Positions 11,202 to 21,969 of a stretch of 64,000 nucleotides of DNA are shown here, piece after piece. Source of the DNA: Fagopyrum homotropicum (lineage: Eukaryota; Streptophyta; Magnoliopsida; Caryophyllales; Polygonaceae); contig BSWB01000001.1 of NCBI GenBank assembly GCA_033239125.1, positions 7,514,501 to 7,578,500 of the forward strand, read 5' to 3'. Under the pieces are notes generated by a model. It saw only the letters and a list, made by a program, of their open reading frames with translations. It was not told the origin of the DNA and did no database searches. The translations under genes were made by a program, and so were the position numbers. The first letter of the stretch is position 1; the number at the start of each line of letters is the position of its first letter.

Positions 11202-11309
11202 CTTGGTAGCATTGCAATCAGGCTTCCAAGAATGAAGAAACTTGAGGAAGCAGTCCAACATATTAATTGACGAGCTCTCAGTGATAGTGTCAGTTTCAGA
11301 ATCCGCCAT
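11202..11309 (-). CDS. Possible first exon of an unidentified small gene
   Basis: Minus-strand ATG at 11309 opens 36 codons (MADSETDTITESSSINMLDC...) ending at AAG followed by a GT donor-like sequence at 11201. The peptide starts acidic and Ser/Thr-rich, as many plant cytosolic or nuclear proteins do. Upstream, at about 11390-11430, are two GGGCC motifs (CGGGCCTGG, ATGGGCCG) typical of housekeeping plant promoters. A plausible 3' splice site (TTTTTGTTGCAG on the minus strand) occurs near 10980. I do not recognise the family, and the downstream exons are not certain. It may be a truncated gene or chance. Confidence 0.25.
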
Positions 11310-13029
11310 TAGTAGGGTTTTACTCTGCTACGAGAATCGCGATTTCCCCTTGCGACTTTTGCGGGAATTCAATTTTTCCGTACATGTAATCGGGCCTGGT
11401 CCAACTTCCTTCAATAATTAATGGGCCGTATTTTTTAACTGAATTACTACAAAATATATATATCAAAGTTGATCATCCCTGGGCAGATATGGACAAGGTA
11501 AAACGTCCGACTGGGTTGCCTTCCCAGCCTGACTGGACAAACGGCCGGATTCGGACAGAGTATGAAGCCAGTTGGGTTATATGTTTGAGTTTTATTCCTA
11601 AGGTATGTATGATGTTTTACAGCAAAAATATATAGGACCGGTTCGGTACTCACCATTTAGTCGATTGAACGGCTTTCCTCTTTGTTCAGTACTCATTTTC
11701 ACCATTCAGTCGGTTGTATGAAGTGATTGAAAAATGGGGTTGACTCGGCTAAATCATTCAACTACACCCATGAGGTTGAATCGACTAAATCGAGTGTGGA
11801 TGACATTTGTACCCTTCTTCATTTCCTGTTGGTTCACAATTTGAGTTTCTTCTCCTCAAATCTCTTTGATTTGAGGCTCAACTTTGTATATTTCACTTGG
11901 GTTCTGACTTCTATCAAGTCGAAGAAGGACTGCAAGTTACAATCATAAACTTTTTCTACACCGAGTTGGAATGATTCATTCTATGCTTTGTTAGGTCAAA
12001 TTTAGTGGGCTTCTTCTTGGTGTACTCGGATTACCATCTCAAGGGATTCACTCGTTCGTCTTCCCTTAACTTGTTTGTTTTTTTATTTTTTCTTTGGTTA
12101 TGATATTCAAGATTTTTAAAAATCAAATTAGGATTTTGGTTGGAACTTCATCCCTCGTTCAAATATTAGCTAAATGCTCAAAAATTGAAAATCTGGAATA
12201 TATCCTTGACTTTGTAGTGTACTATTTTTGCTATGGAGGAAGACCTATTTATCAGAGCGTTTATGTTGACACTGAATTCTTAAGAGTGTTAAATTAAACT
12301 TTGATCCAGGTTGATTGATTATGACATTACGTATTGAATTATAATCATGGTTTTGATTGGGATACACACTTCTTCCATATGTTTTTTAAGTATGTGTCAG
12401 TGATACACTAAAATATTTTTTTTACTACTTTATGCTATAATTTACTTACGGTTAGATGTTTAAAGAGTGGTTTTACATTCGAGTAATGATTTACGCATGC
12501 CTGCGGTCTTTGAATAGCGTTGGAGTTAGACACTTTACTAGAGCTAAAGACCTTCCTATTTATATACAAAACATGATTTGGGTGATTAAAATAGTAATGA
12601 TTTAGTCGTTCGAGTAATGGAGGATAAATTGGAGTTAGACACTTTACTAGAGCTAAAGACTTATGAGGCATAAGAGGAGGGAATTGGATCACAACAAAGC
12701 TTATAAAGCTTATAAGATCAAACTCAACGATCAAGAACTTGCAATTACAAAGGTCTCCAATGATAAACAATTGGAGGTTGTGTATCGATGCTCAAGTATT
12801 GGATCAGATCATCTATATTCACCGACTCTAAGTTGGCTTGAATGGATTGAATTTGTAAGGAGATTATGTAAGGCCATTTTGGTCAATTAACACTTAATTC
12901 ATTTCATTCATTCTCATCTTAAATGAACATATAAATAAATTAATTCGATTCATTTCATTTAGTTTCAATCTCAACATACCAAACAAACCGTAGTTGATTA
13001 TGAACCCACCCTCCACTACTACATGTACT
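11310..13029. other. Intergenic region with degenerate repeat DNA
   Basis: Contains GGGCC-rich promoter-like DNA near 11390-11430. At about 11460-11760 there is GC-rich repeat DNA (words such as GGCCGGATTCGG and CGACTGAATGG), probably a decayed MITE of the kind seen at 7.0 kb. A 32-bp direct repeat (GGAGTTAGACACTTTACTAG...) occurs at about 12530 and 12631. No gene supported. Confidence 0.4.
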
Positions 13030-13449
13030 ATTATTTATAGGGGTGTAATACGAGCCGAACGAGCCGAACGAGCCGAGCATCAGCATGCTCAAGCTCGGCT
13101 CTTTTAGAAACGAGCCGAACCTAAAATTTATACGAGCTTTAAATTGTGCTCAAGCTTGGCTTGTTTATAAAGTGAACGAGCTCGACCCGAGCCCGAGTAG
13201 TTCGGCTAAAATAATGCTCCTATAGTGTTATTTTATCCAAACGAGCCGAGCTTTACCCGAACGAGCCGAGCATTGACATGCTCAAGCTCGGCTCGCTTAT
13301 AAACGAGTCCATCCCGACCCGAACCTAAATTTATACGAGCTTTAAAATGTGCTCAAATTTGGCTCGTTTAGAAAGTGAACAAACTCGAGCCGAGCTTTTA
13401 ACGAGTCAAACCCGAGTAGCTTATCTTATATTACAGCCCTAATTATTTA
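13030..13449. mobile_element. hAT-type MITE with 8-bp target duplication
   Basis: The element spans 13038-13441 (404 bp). The left terminus TAGGGGTGTAATACGAG pairs with the right terminus, whose reverse complement is TAGGGCTGTAATATAAG. This is a 17-bp TIR with three mismatches, of the TAGGGGTG form typical of plant hAT elements. Perfect 8-bp duplications ATTATTTA flank it at 13030-13037 and 13442-13449. Inside, a ~195-bp unit is repeated twice. It is built largely from CGAGCC, CGAACG and CTCGGCTC words together with TTTATACGAGCTTTAAA. No coding capacity. Confidence 0.85.
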
Positions 13450-14546
13450 GTACATCACACCAACCTAAAAAAACGGCTACAACAATGCCCACTGTGCCAA
13501 GCAATACCAAGTTGAAGAGAAAGGTTTACTATAAATAGTTAGACTTTCGTTAAAGTAAATTATAATAAAAAAATAAATTTTAAACAAGTATGATCTCATT
13601 TAATTTAAATTAATAATTTTATAATAAAAATAGTTTTTATATATTTTTTATATTTTTTGAAATAAAGATCTTTTATTTTTGAATTAAAATATTTTTTTAC
13701 TTTTAGATTTGAAAAATATCTATAACATTAAAACAATTTTTTTAAAATTTTATTAAGAGTCTAGATAATTAAAAATATATTAAAATTTATTTATTATTTA
13801 ATTTAATTTTATATAATTTATATTAATTCAAAAAATTTTAAAAATATATTTTTTTTGATTTTAAGAGTATGAAAAAGTATATTATAAAAAAATAAAAATT
13901 TTACACATAAAAAATTAATATTTTATTTTCATATTAAAATATATTATAGAAAATTAATTTCAAAAAAATTACTATATTTTTAAATTTCGGGCTCTTAAAA
14001 AAGTTTATTCAATTATTTTTATTTAATTTATATATTTTATTTTAATTTACTTTTTTAATTAGAAAAATATTTAAAAATTACTTTTATTATAATTTTATTA
14101 GTTTAAAATGTATGAGGTTATAATTAGTTATAAATTTATTTTTAAAATTTTTAATTATTTTATAATGAATTTTAATGTAATATTATATAAAGAGAAAATA
14201 AATTAAACCATAAAAATGTCAAGTGAAAAAAGCTTATAATAAAAATAAATAAATAAATATTGTAAAAAGTAATTGTGATAAATTGACGTGTACATCAATT
14301 TTCAATTTTAATTTTGATACCGCTGTATAAATGTGTAAAACGTGACTTTAAGCGTTTTTTAATTTTATTATATAATAAGTAGATTGGTGTCATTGAAGAG
14401 AAATGTTTACTATAAATTTATAGAAAGGGGATACAATGTATGTAAGAAAACCTGAATAATGGAAGTCTATAAATAAGTAGCGAGATGAGGCATTTGCTAA
14501 ATGGGTATTAAAAGGGATGGCGTGAAGCGTAAATAAAGGAGATGGT
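13450..14546. other. Very AT-rich intergenic DNA
   Basis: Long stretch of A/T runs (about 13540-14400) with no open frame or recognisable repeat boundary. The last ~100 bases are the probable 3' UTR of the GASA gene. Confidence 0.5.
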
Positions 14547-14917
14547 TCAGGGGCATTTAGGTCCACCCCTCTTGGTCTTCCAGTTGTTGTAGCAAGGGCA
14601 GAGTTGCTTGTTGCCGTAGTAGCCAGGAGGGACGCACTCGCACTTCCTGCAACACTTTTGGCAAAAGAACATGCACGGTTTATGGTATTGCGTCCTGCTG
14701 CACCTCCTTGCGCATTGCGATGCGCATTCTGTTCAATTCACCATTTTAATCCATCACTCAATTCACATCAAATTAATATTTCAAAATAAAAAATAAATAT
14801 TAACTTACGAGTTTGGGGCACACTCCCTGCTCCATAGTGGCCACTGGCCGAAACCCATGAAGCAAGCATGGAGAAAGCAAAGAGAGAAAGGATGAGGAGG
14901 GAAGCAAGCTTGACCAT
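14547..14917 (-). CDS. GASA/snakin family cysteine-rich secreted peptide
   Basis: Two exons on the minus strand, 14917-14809 and 14728-14547 (109+182 nt, GT-AG), encode 96 residues. The family comprises gibberellin-regulated, cell-wall-directed peptides that act in growth, redox control and antimicrobial defence. Residues 1-25 are a signal peptide (MVKLASLLILSLFAFSM...). After a short linker the GASA domain starts at QCASQCARRC and ends KCP, with 12 cysteines in the canonical pattern. Diagnostic motifs include HKPCMFFCQKCC, CVPPGYYGNK, CPCYNNW and GGPKCP. The intron splits the codon just before the first domain Cys. The second exon has no frame of its own beginning with Met, so it is easily missed. 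The gene looks intact. Confidence 0.93.
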
Positions 14918-14996
14918 GGTTTCTTGATTTTTCTTTTTTGCTTGCTTCTTTGAATGTTGTTTTTGTGGGTTGGGAATTGGGAGTTGAGAAGACGTC

Positions 14997-15006
14997 CTTT
15001 TTATAG
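14997..15006 (-). promoter_or_regulatory. TATA box of the GASA gene
   Basis: Minus-strand CTATAAAAAG lies about 85 bases before the GASA start codon. Good match to a plant TATA box at the expected distance. Confidence 0.55.
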
Positions 15007-15157
15007 GGTTTGTGGAAACCAAATCTAAGACCCACTTACTCCATAACTGACAAACTTCAATGTGGAGCTACCTGCCTACTTTGGGCAATTGTGCCTTGAT
15101 TTGTGCCACCGTCTCCGTTTCTCAAATTTGCCCTTTGTGGGTCCAACTCACCTTTTT

Positions 15158-15162
<5 letters not shown>

Positions 15163-15197
<35 letters not shown>
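15163..15197. repeat. (TTA)n microsatellite
   Basis: About eleven uninterrupted copies of TTA, likely polymorphic in length. Confidence 0.9.
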
Positions 15198-15265
15198 GAA
15201 GATAAAACACATGTAGACATGCCGTTGGATGAGAGCCGACTAACGAGTTGAGCCCCGCATCCCTT

Positions 15266-15876
15266 CTAAATGGTAAGTGCACTCCTAGTCAAAATAAAAC
15301 AAGTACTCCTACTATATCCGGGCAACTCTTTAGCAACCGAGTCCAACCTTTTAAGAAGTTCCGCCGCGTCGTCACCCAGGTCGCCAAACGTGGAAAGGAA
15401 AAGGGAAGAAAGTGATAACTCATGAAGCTACAAACCTCCGCATACTTCTTTCTCTTATTATCAGCATCGACCCTCACAGCTTTACCCGGAATGAAGCTAG
15501 AAAGGTCAGACGAAGAGAAAGGAAATGTACCAGTGATGTCAACACATGTGTCTTTACCTTGAAACTAATTATAGAATATGATGTCGGTCGGGTGCAGCTC
15601 CCTACCATCACCATCAACCATACCAGTATGAACCGCTTTTCGAACAGAGATCCCAATCTTAAGACACTCATAAAAAATGGCATCACGCATCATGTTGTGT
15701 TTGTGCTTAATACCAAACCGTGCAGCACAAGCAAGAGAATGGTCACCCCAAGCGTCCGAAATGCCCTTCTCACAAACAAGGCACTTGGAACCCTCCCTAA
15801 ACATATCGATACCCAGACGAGACTTAACGACGGTTCGAAAGGTATTGAGAAAAAACAAAAAATAGTTAATCTTCAT
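15266..15876 (-). pseudogene. Degenerate C-terminal fragment of a retroelement-type protein
   Basis: Minus-strand frames, read together across frameshifts, form one protein tail. It starts near 15876, passes through CLVCEKGISDAWGDHSLAC, the LHPTDIIFYN region, DTCVDITGTFPF and FIPGKAVRVDADNKRKKYAEVC, and ends FSTFGDLGDDAAELLKRL...LTI with a stop at 15266-15268. From memory this matches a tail domain often annotated in plants within 'reverse transcriptase domain' proteins: a C-x-x-C...GDH...C start followed by a D-x-TG region resembling a PD-type nuclease fold. There is no start context, and an internal stop and frame changes make it a relic. No flanking terminal repeats found. Confidence 0.5.
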
Positions 15877-15879
15877 TTA

Positions 15880-16167
15880 TAATTGTATGAATATAAGTTT
15901 AAAATCTTCAAATTTTTTTTTGCAAACCGAAATCCATCAACCTTCTTCCTAAGGAAGAACACAAGGGTTAAAAGGTACTGTAAGAAGTTATATTTTCGAT
16001 CATGAAATTATGTTCATCGAACGAGGTTTTGAGTAATTTACTTTTTTGAACAATATGTGTTGTGTTATATTAAACATGGCTGAACTTTAGGTTACATATT
16101 ATGTCATATATTATGTTCTAAGGCCCTCTTAGATAATGCAATAAGGTTTGGATCCCTCAACATATCA
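15880..16167. other. Short AT-rich intergenic stretch
   Basis: Nothing recognised between the retroelement relic and the Mutator-like element. Confidence 0.4.
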
Positions 16168-17617
16168 TATAAATAAGAGGAAATTACCGGGAACCACCCG
16201 CTAAATAGGCCATATTGCAAATAACCACCCGCTCTATCACTATTTACCGGAAACCACCCGTTAAAAATATTCCGTTACCAGAATACCACCTTGCGTCAGT
16301 TTACCGTCAATTTAACGTCTTGTGGGTCCCACTTTATAATAAAATAATAATTTACCTTCATTTTTATTTTCTTTTTTCTTTATTCATTATTCTACCCCAT
16401 TTTCTTCATCGTTTCAAAACCCTAATTTCTCTCTTAAACAGTTAAACATACACACATCTCTTCCTTTCTCCTCTGTTTTCCAATCAATGGCGGAAGCTAC
16501 ATTGAATAGACAAAGAGAGGATGAAGAAGAACAAAAGCCATTAGAAACTGTCAAGAGACATAAATCGTATGAAGATATTCTGTCTATCCTTGATGAAGAT
16601 CTGTTTAATCCCAACTCTTCAACAAGAGAATTCTTCGAATGAAGATCTGTCTATGCGAAACGAGGAGATCCAGATGAACAATTGCAAATCTGAAACTGAC
16701 TTGTCTGAGATTCATCATTCTATTGAAGAGGAAAGTGAGAGGGTTATGAAGCATCTTCTAGAAACTTCGGCTGATGAATTTGGGATTTCCTAATACTATA
16801 ATCGATGATTTAGATGGATCCCAGAGGATTGTTATTGGAAGATATGCTATTTTATATTTGGAGAAGTTATCTTATTATTTTAGTATAGTTTCTATTTTAT
16901 ATTATATCGTGTAATCTTTATTATTCTCTTCTAACCCTATAAATAGGGTGATAATAAACTCAGTATCAGTGTGGTTGTACCTCCACCATTCGTGTGGTCT
17001 TCTCCACCAAAATCTATCAATTGTGTCCGTTGAGGAGATTGATTGTGGACATTTGTTGTTGCTGCCAATTGATGGATTTGGTGATGGATTTTTGTGAGAG
17101 ATTGAAGATGAAGCTGCTAATTATTATTCTTTGATGCAATATGAGCATAGAAATTTTAAATACTTTTAATTAGAATGAAAGTTAGTTTTAAAGGGTTTCA
17201 TTTTTAAATGATAGTGGGTTTTAAAGCTGGAAGTGTAGAGTAAATGAGGAAAGGGGAAAACCACGAAAGGGCTAAGGTTAGAGAAACACTTCGGGGAGAG
17301 AGAAAAAAAATGAGGGGAAGAGGAAGAGAGATAGTGAGGGAGAAAAAAAAAAAAAACCTAAACCTAAAAAAAAAAAATACAAACAAAAAATACAAAATAT
17401 ATTCAAAAATTAAAAATACAAAAAATGAAGGAAAAATATTATTTTATTATAAGTGGGACCCACAAGACGGTAAACTGACGGTATTTTGAAACAAGGTGGT
17501 TTATTGGTAACGGAATATTTTTAACGGGTGGTTTCCGGTAAATAGTGATAGAGCGGGTGGTTATTTGCAATATTGCCTATTTAGCGGGTGGTTTCCGGTA
17601 ATTTCCTCTATAAATAA
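16168..17617. mobile_element. Mutator-like element with ~170-bp TIRs and 9-bp TSD (candidate Pack-MULE)
   Basis: The element spans 16177-17608 (1432 bp). The left arm (16177 to about 16350, starting GAGGAAATTACCGG) and the right arm (about 17440 to 17608) are near-identical in inverted orientation over some 170 bases. They share words such as ACCACCCGCTCTATCACTA and CTTGTGGGTCCCAC. Perfect 9-bp duplications TATAAATAA lie at 16168-16176 and 17609-17617, the hallmark of Mutator-like elements. It encodes no transposase. The interior carries a fragment resembling a host coding sequence (16487-16793 and onward) and a purine-rich stretch near 17244-17400. This is the structure of a non-autonomous, gene-capturing MULE. 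Confidence 0.88.
16487..16850 (+). pseudogene. Captured gene fragment inside the MULE, frameshifted
   Basis: ATG at 16487 begins MAEATLNRQREDEEEQKPLE, then KRHKSYEDILSILDEDLF, in one frame. The sense continues in the next frame as LQQENSSNEDLSMRNEE...VMKHLLETSADEFGIS (stop at 16791-16793). A further frame change gives a plausible ...NTIIDDLDGSQ. Acidic, Ser-rich protein with a basic KRHK motif. I think I have seen similar ends (DELGIPN-like) in uncharacterised plant proteins, but I cannot name the family. At least two frameshifts make it non-coding as it stands. A single-base indel lies near 16610, where ...FNP should continue to TLQQEN. Confidence 0.5.
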
Positions 17618-18864
17618 TATATGTAAAGTGTAAACTAAAAAAAGAAGGTGAAAAGAAAAAGAAAAACTAAGGGGCATTTATGGAATTTGCTAGTAGCGTG
17701 TTGCAAGTTGCAACTCAATGGCTTTCATGTTATCATGTACAAAAACGTACGTGATTTCCACTTGTGGGCTATGGTTAAGACTTTAACTTTATTTGAAATT
17801 ATTAAACAAATAAATATATAAATTGTCATACAATTTTTTAAAACCTATTAAATACAATTAGTAATTAGTAATTTTATGCACACTTTGCAACTTCAACCAC
17901 CAAAATATAATACAACTATGCGACAATTATGCTAGAGATTTGAAGAAAAATCATTGTTTGATCCAAAAGCAATAATTTGATTCCTTCCATTTTCACAGCA
18001 AAGAACTGTACCAAAGAAGCCAATATCACGTAAATCGTCTTCATGCCCATAGACAATCGTCTTCATTGAAACCAATATCATTTTTCTGCATTATAAGACT
18101 CCAAATATCCGAAACCCTGTTAATGAGAACAGGTTGCACCGGTTCCGAACCGAGCCTAAAAGGTTGTTTCATCCTATTTAATTTAGAAATTATAAAACTG
18201 CCTCATTATTTTAGAAAATTTTTAATATGTAACTTCATATAATAAAGGTTAATAAAATGAGCCAAAGTAAACTCTGAGATTTTTATTATTTTATATACAT
18301 CCCTAATTCAAGAAAGATATAATATTTTCTCTGTTATAATTAGGATTTAAAATTTTTCATAAAATTCCTATGATATTTAAAAGTTTATGGATTTTAAAAA
18401 AATCTATTATTTCATTGATTTTGTAGGATTCTTCATTACTTTTATACATATCTAAAATCCATAAAAATCTTCTCCCAACACATTTGCACATAATCTGTAT
18501 TGACTTTATATATAATTAAAATCTCCCACAGAATTTGCAAATCCTATAATTATTAAAAATCCGTCAAAATCTTTAAAAGTACTGATTGAATATACCCCTT
18601 AATATATAATTATATTAAATATGATAAAAACATTATAATAATATCTTCAGTTTTCATAAATTTATGGCGCGGGCCATCTGGCAAGTTCCCTCAACAAATT
18701 CCAACGCTCGCGGAGTCTCGGGAGAGCCGAGAGTGAATGACCGAAAATGGGAGCAACAAATATGAGTACTAACAATAATTTCAATAATTTACTAAAAAAA
18801 AAAAAGATTCCAATAATCAATAATAAATAATATCTTATTAAAAAATTGATATAAGGTCCTCAAC
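17618..18864. other. Intergenic region upstream of HSP90
   Basis: AT-rich with no gene. From 18300 to 18600 there is a diffuse repeat of AAATCC/GGATTT words with CCCTAATTCAAG at one side and GAATATACCCC at the other, possibly an old MITE whose ends I could not pair. A GC-rich block at 18664-18740 may be promoter-proximal. Confidence 0.35.
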
Positions 18865-18918
18865 AGAAGGATCTAGAAACCCTAAACAACTCACCTTCTT
18901 CATCCCATTTGCAATATA
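18865..18918 (+). promoter_or_regulatory. HSP90 core promoter: imperfect heat-shock element, telo-box and TATA
   Basis: Three contiguous 5-bp units, AGAAG GATCT AGAAA (18865-18879), match the alternating nGAAn/nTTCn heat-shock element except for one base in the middle unit. A perfect telo-box AAACCCTAA (18877-18885) overlaps it, as in many highly expressed plant genes. A TATATATA run at about 18914-18921 would place transcription start near 18945, about 90 bases before the ATG. Confidence 0.5.
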
Positions 18919-19033
18919 TATACTTTTCCCATCCGCTGTTTACTTCGCCTCCTATTGCTTTCTGCTGTTCCCAATCTCGCTCTGTTTCATCTCCCAAACA
19001 AGCAAAGCTTTTCGAGATATTCTCACAGCATCA

Positions 19034-21969
19034 ATGGCGGATACAGAAACGTTTGCCTTCCAGGCTGAGATCAACCAGCTCCTCAGTTTGATCATCAACA
19101 CCTTCTACAGCAACAAGGAGATCTTCCTTCGTGAACTTATCAGTAACTCTTCCGATGTAAGTTCTTCTAACCCTCTCCCTCAGTTTTCCGAGGTTTTGCG
19201 TGATTTTGCTTCCAGATTAATATCTGATAATTGATAGGGCTGGATTTGAGCGATGCGCAGGCGTCATTAGGTTTTAGTTTTGTCTTTAAAAGACGATCAA
19301 TGTTTCCTGTATTATGCTTGATTCAAGTCGTTGCATTTTATAAAGTCTTGGTGGATTTTGACATCAGTTTGCGTGTTTTGGTTAATTGAAATAATTTAGT
19401 TAGTGATCGAGCGTTGTTTATGAATACAATTATCGATTTACAGTCTCAGATCGTGTGCCAGTCCTGGTTTCAACCAAAATTTGCACCATTAGTGTTGCGT
19501 GCTCTTTCGGACTTCTGTGTAGCACTGTGAATTTCGAATTATTCTTTATTTAGGGAGAATTATACCTATTTTGCCGAGGACTTTATTGACTTGTTTAGTA
19601 CTCTTGTGTTTCATTGTGACTTTGCACATCTTTCAAACGAAGTTGAGCTTTTAATTGCTACTTAGATATTGTCCTTCATTTCCATTAGTGCTCTCTCTGT
19701 ATCACCGCTCCTGATATAATTGCAAGAATTTGTTGGATTACTAGTTACTACCCCATTATTGTGTTCATACCTGGAATTGTAGTGTTAATTATCACTGGAA
19801 AGTTCTTTAGTCTTCACGCTGTCAGGTTGATGTTTTTTCTGAAGTATAATCTAAAATTTGGAACCAATTTTGCTATTTGTTCTTCTCCAGGCTTTGGACA
19901 AGATCCGTTTTGAGAGCTTGACAGACAAGAGCAAGCTAGATGGCCAGCCAGAGCTTTTCATTCACATTATCCCTGACAAGACCAACAACACCCTCACAAT
20001 CATTGACAGTGGTATTGGGATGACCAAAGCTGGTGGGTATCTCATGTAGAATTTTATTGTCACTATCATTCTGATGGTTGCGTTCCTTAGCTTTTCATGA
20101 ACTGTGTCTTGACGTATGCTATTGTTCTTGCTTGCAGATTTGGTTAACAATCTTGGTACAATTGCTCGCTCTGGAACAAAAGAGTTCATGGAAGCCATTG
20201 CTGCTGGTGCTGATGTGAGCATGATCGGTCAGTTTGGTGTTGGTTTCTACTCAGCCTACCTGGTTGCTGAAAAGGTGGTTGTTTACACGAAGCACAATGA
20301 TGACGAACAGTATGTATGGGAATCCCAGGCTGGTGGGTCCTTCACTGTCACCCGGGACACCTCTGGTGAGAACCTTGGCAGAGGTACAAAGATGATCCTA
20401 CACCTGAAAGAGGACCAGCTAGAATATCTTGAGGAGCGCAGGCTCAAGGATTTGGTCAAGAAGCACTCTGAGTTTATCAGCTACCCAATCTCCCTTTGGG
20501 TTGAGAAGACCATTGAGAAGGAAATATCTGATGATGAGGATGAAGAGGAGAAGAAAGACGAGGAAGGAAAGGTAGAGGATGTTGATGAAGAGAAGGAGAA
20601 GGAAGAGAAAAAGAAGAAGAAGATCAAGGAAGTCTCCCATGAATGGAACTTGATTAACAAGCAAAAGCCTATCTGGATGAGGAAGCCTGAAGAGATTACT
20701 AAGGAAGAGTATGCTGCATTCTACAAGAGTCTCAGCAATGACTGGGAAGAACACTTGGCTGTGAAGCACTTTTCTGTTGAAGGACAGCTTGAGTTCAAGG
20801 CTGTACTCTTTGTTCCCAAGAGGGCACCATTCGATCTCTTTGACACCAGGAAGAAGCCAAACAACATCAAGCTCTATGTGCGTCGTGTGTTCATCATGGA
20901 CAACTGTGAGGAGTTGATGCCCGAGTACTTGGGCTTTGTTAAGGGTATCGTTGATTCTGAAGACCTTCCCCTCAACATCTCAAGGGAGATGCTCCAGCAG
21001 AACAAGATCTTGAAGGTGATTCGTAAGAACTTGGTGAAGAAGTGCATTGAGATGTTCTTTGAAATTGCAGAGAACAAGGAGGACTACAACAAGTTCTACG
21101 AGTCCTTCTCCAAGAACCTCAAGCTCGGTATCCATGAGGACTCTCAAAACAGGACCAAGATTGCTGAGTTGCTCAGGTATCACTCAACCAAGAGTGGGGA
21201 GGAGTTAACTAGCTTGAAGGACTATGTCACAAGGATGAAGGAAGGCCAGAGTGACATCTACTATATCACTGGTGAGAGCAAGAAGGCAGTTGAGAACTCC
21301 CCATTCCTCGAGAAGCTGAAGAAGAAGGGATATGAGGTTATTTACATGGTTGATGCCATTGATGAGTACGCCATTGGCCAGCTGAAGGAATTCGAAGGGA
21401 AGAAGCTGGTTTCAGCCACCAAGGAGGGTCTAAAGCTGGAAGAAACCGATGATGAGAAGCAGAAGAAGGAAGCTCTAAAGGAGAAATTCGAAGGTCTATG
21501 CAAGGTCATCAAGGACGTGTTGGGTGACAAGGTAGAGAAGGTAATCGTCTCTGACCGTGTTGTGGACTCTCCCTGCTGTTTAGTAACCGGCGAGTATGGT
21601 TGGACCGCAAACATGGAGAGGATCATGAAGGCACAGGCTCTGAAGGACTCGAGCATGGGAGGTTACATGGCGAGCAAGAAGACAATGGAGATCAACCCGG
21701 AGAACGCCATCATGGAAGAGCTGAGGAAGAGAGCTGATGCAGACAAGAACGACAAGTCTGTTAAGGACTTGGTTCTGCTTCTATTCGAGACAGCTCTTTT
21801 GACCTCCGGTTTCAGCCTGGACGAGCCCAACACCTTCGGAAACAGGATTCACAGGATGTTGAAGCTCGGCCTGAGCATCGACGAGGATGCTGGTGAGGAC
21901 GCCGAAATGCCGCCGCTGGAGGAAACTGACGCTGACGCCGATGGCTCCAAGATGGAGGAGGTGGACTAA
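19034..21969 (+). CDS. HSP90: Heat shock protein 90, cytosolic
   Basis: Three exons, 19034-19156, 19891-20032 and 20138-21969 (123+142+1832 nt, all GT-AG), encode 698 residues, the usual length for cytosolic HSP90. It is an ATP-driven dimeric chaperone that matures kinases, receptors and other clients. The N-terminal ATPase has [11 protein letters not shown] (Glu34, Asn38), IDSGIGMT (Asp80), [11 protein letters not shown] and [11 protein letters not shown]. The charged linker is a Glu/Lys-rich stretch ([13 protein letters not shown]...) around 220-260. The middle domain contains [19 protein letters not shown]. The C-terminus is MEEVD, the docking motif for TPR co-chaperones, proving a cytosolic isoform without an ER signal. 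Intron 1 is long (734 bp). All domains are intact. Confidence 0.97.

Noticed and set aside
13038..13441. CRISPR-like or regulatory direct-repeat array of CGAGCC
   Set aside because: Eukaryotic DNA with TIR and 8-bp TSD; it is a hAT MITE with an internal duplication.
16830..17050. Possible solo LTR (TATAAATAGGG-type promoter, CTCCACCATTC words) inside the MULE
   Set aside because: I could not find paired TG/CA ends or a target duplication; left as part of the captured interior.
18300..18600. MITE with CCCTAATTCAAG / TTGAATATACCCC ends
   Set aside because: The ends do not form an inverted pair in the correct orientation and no TSD was found.
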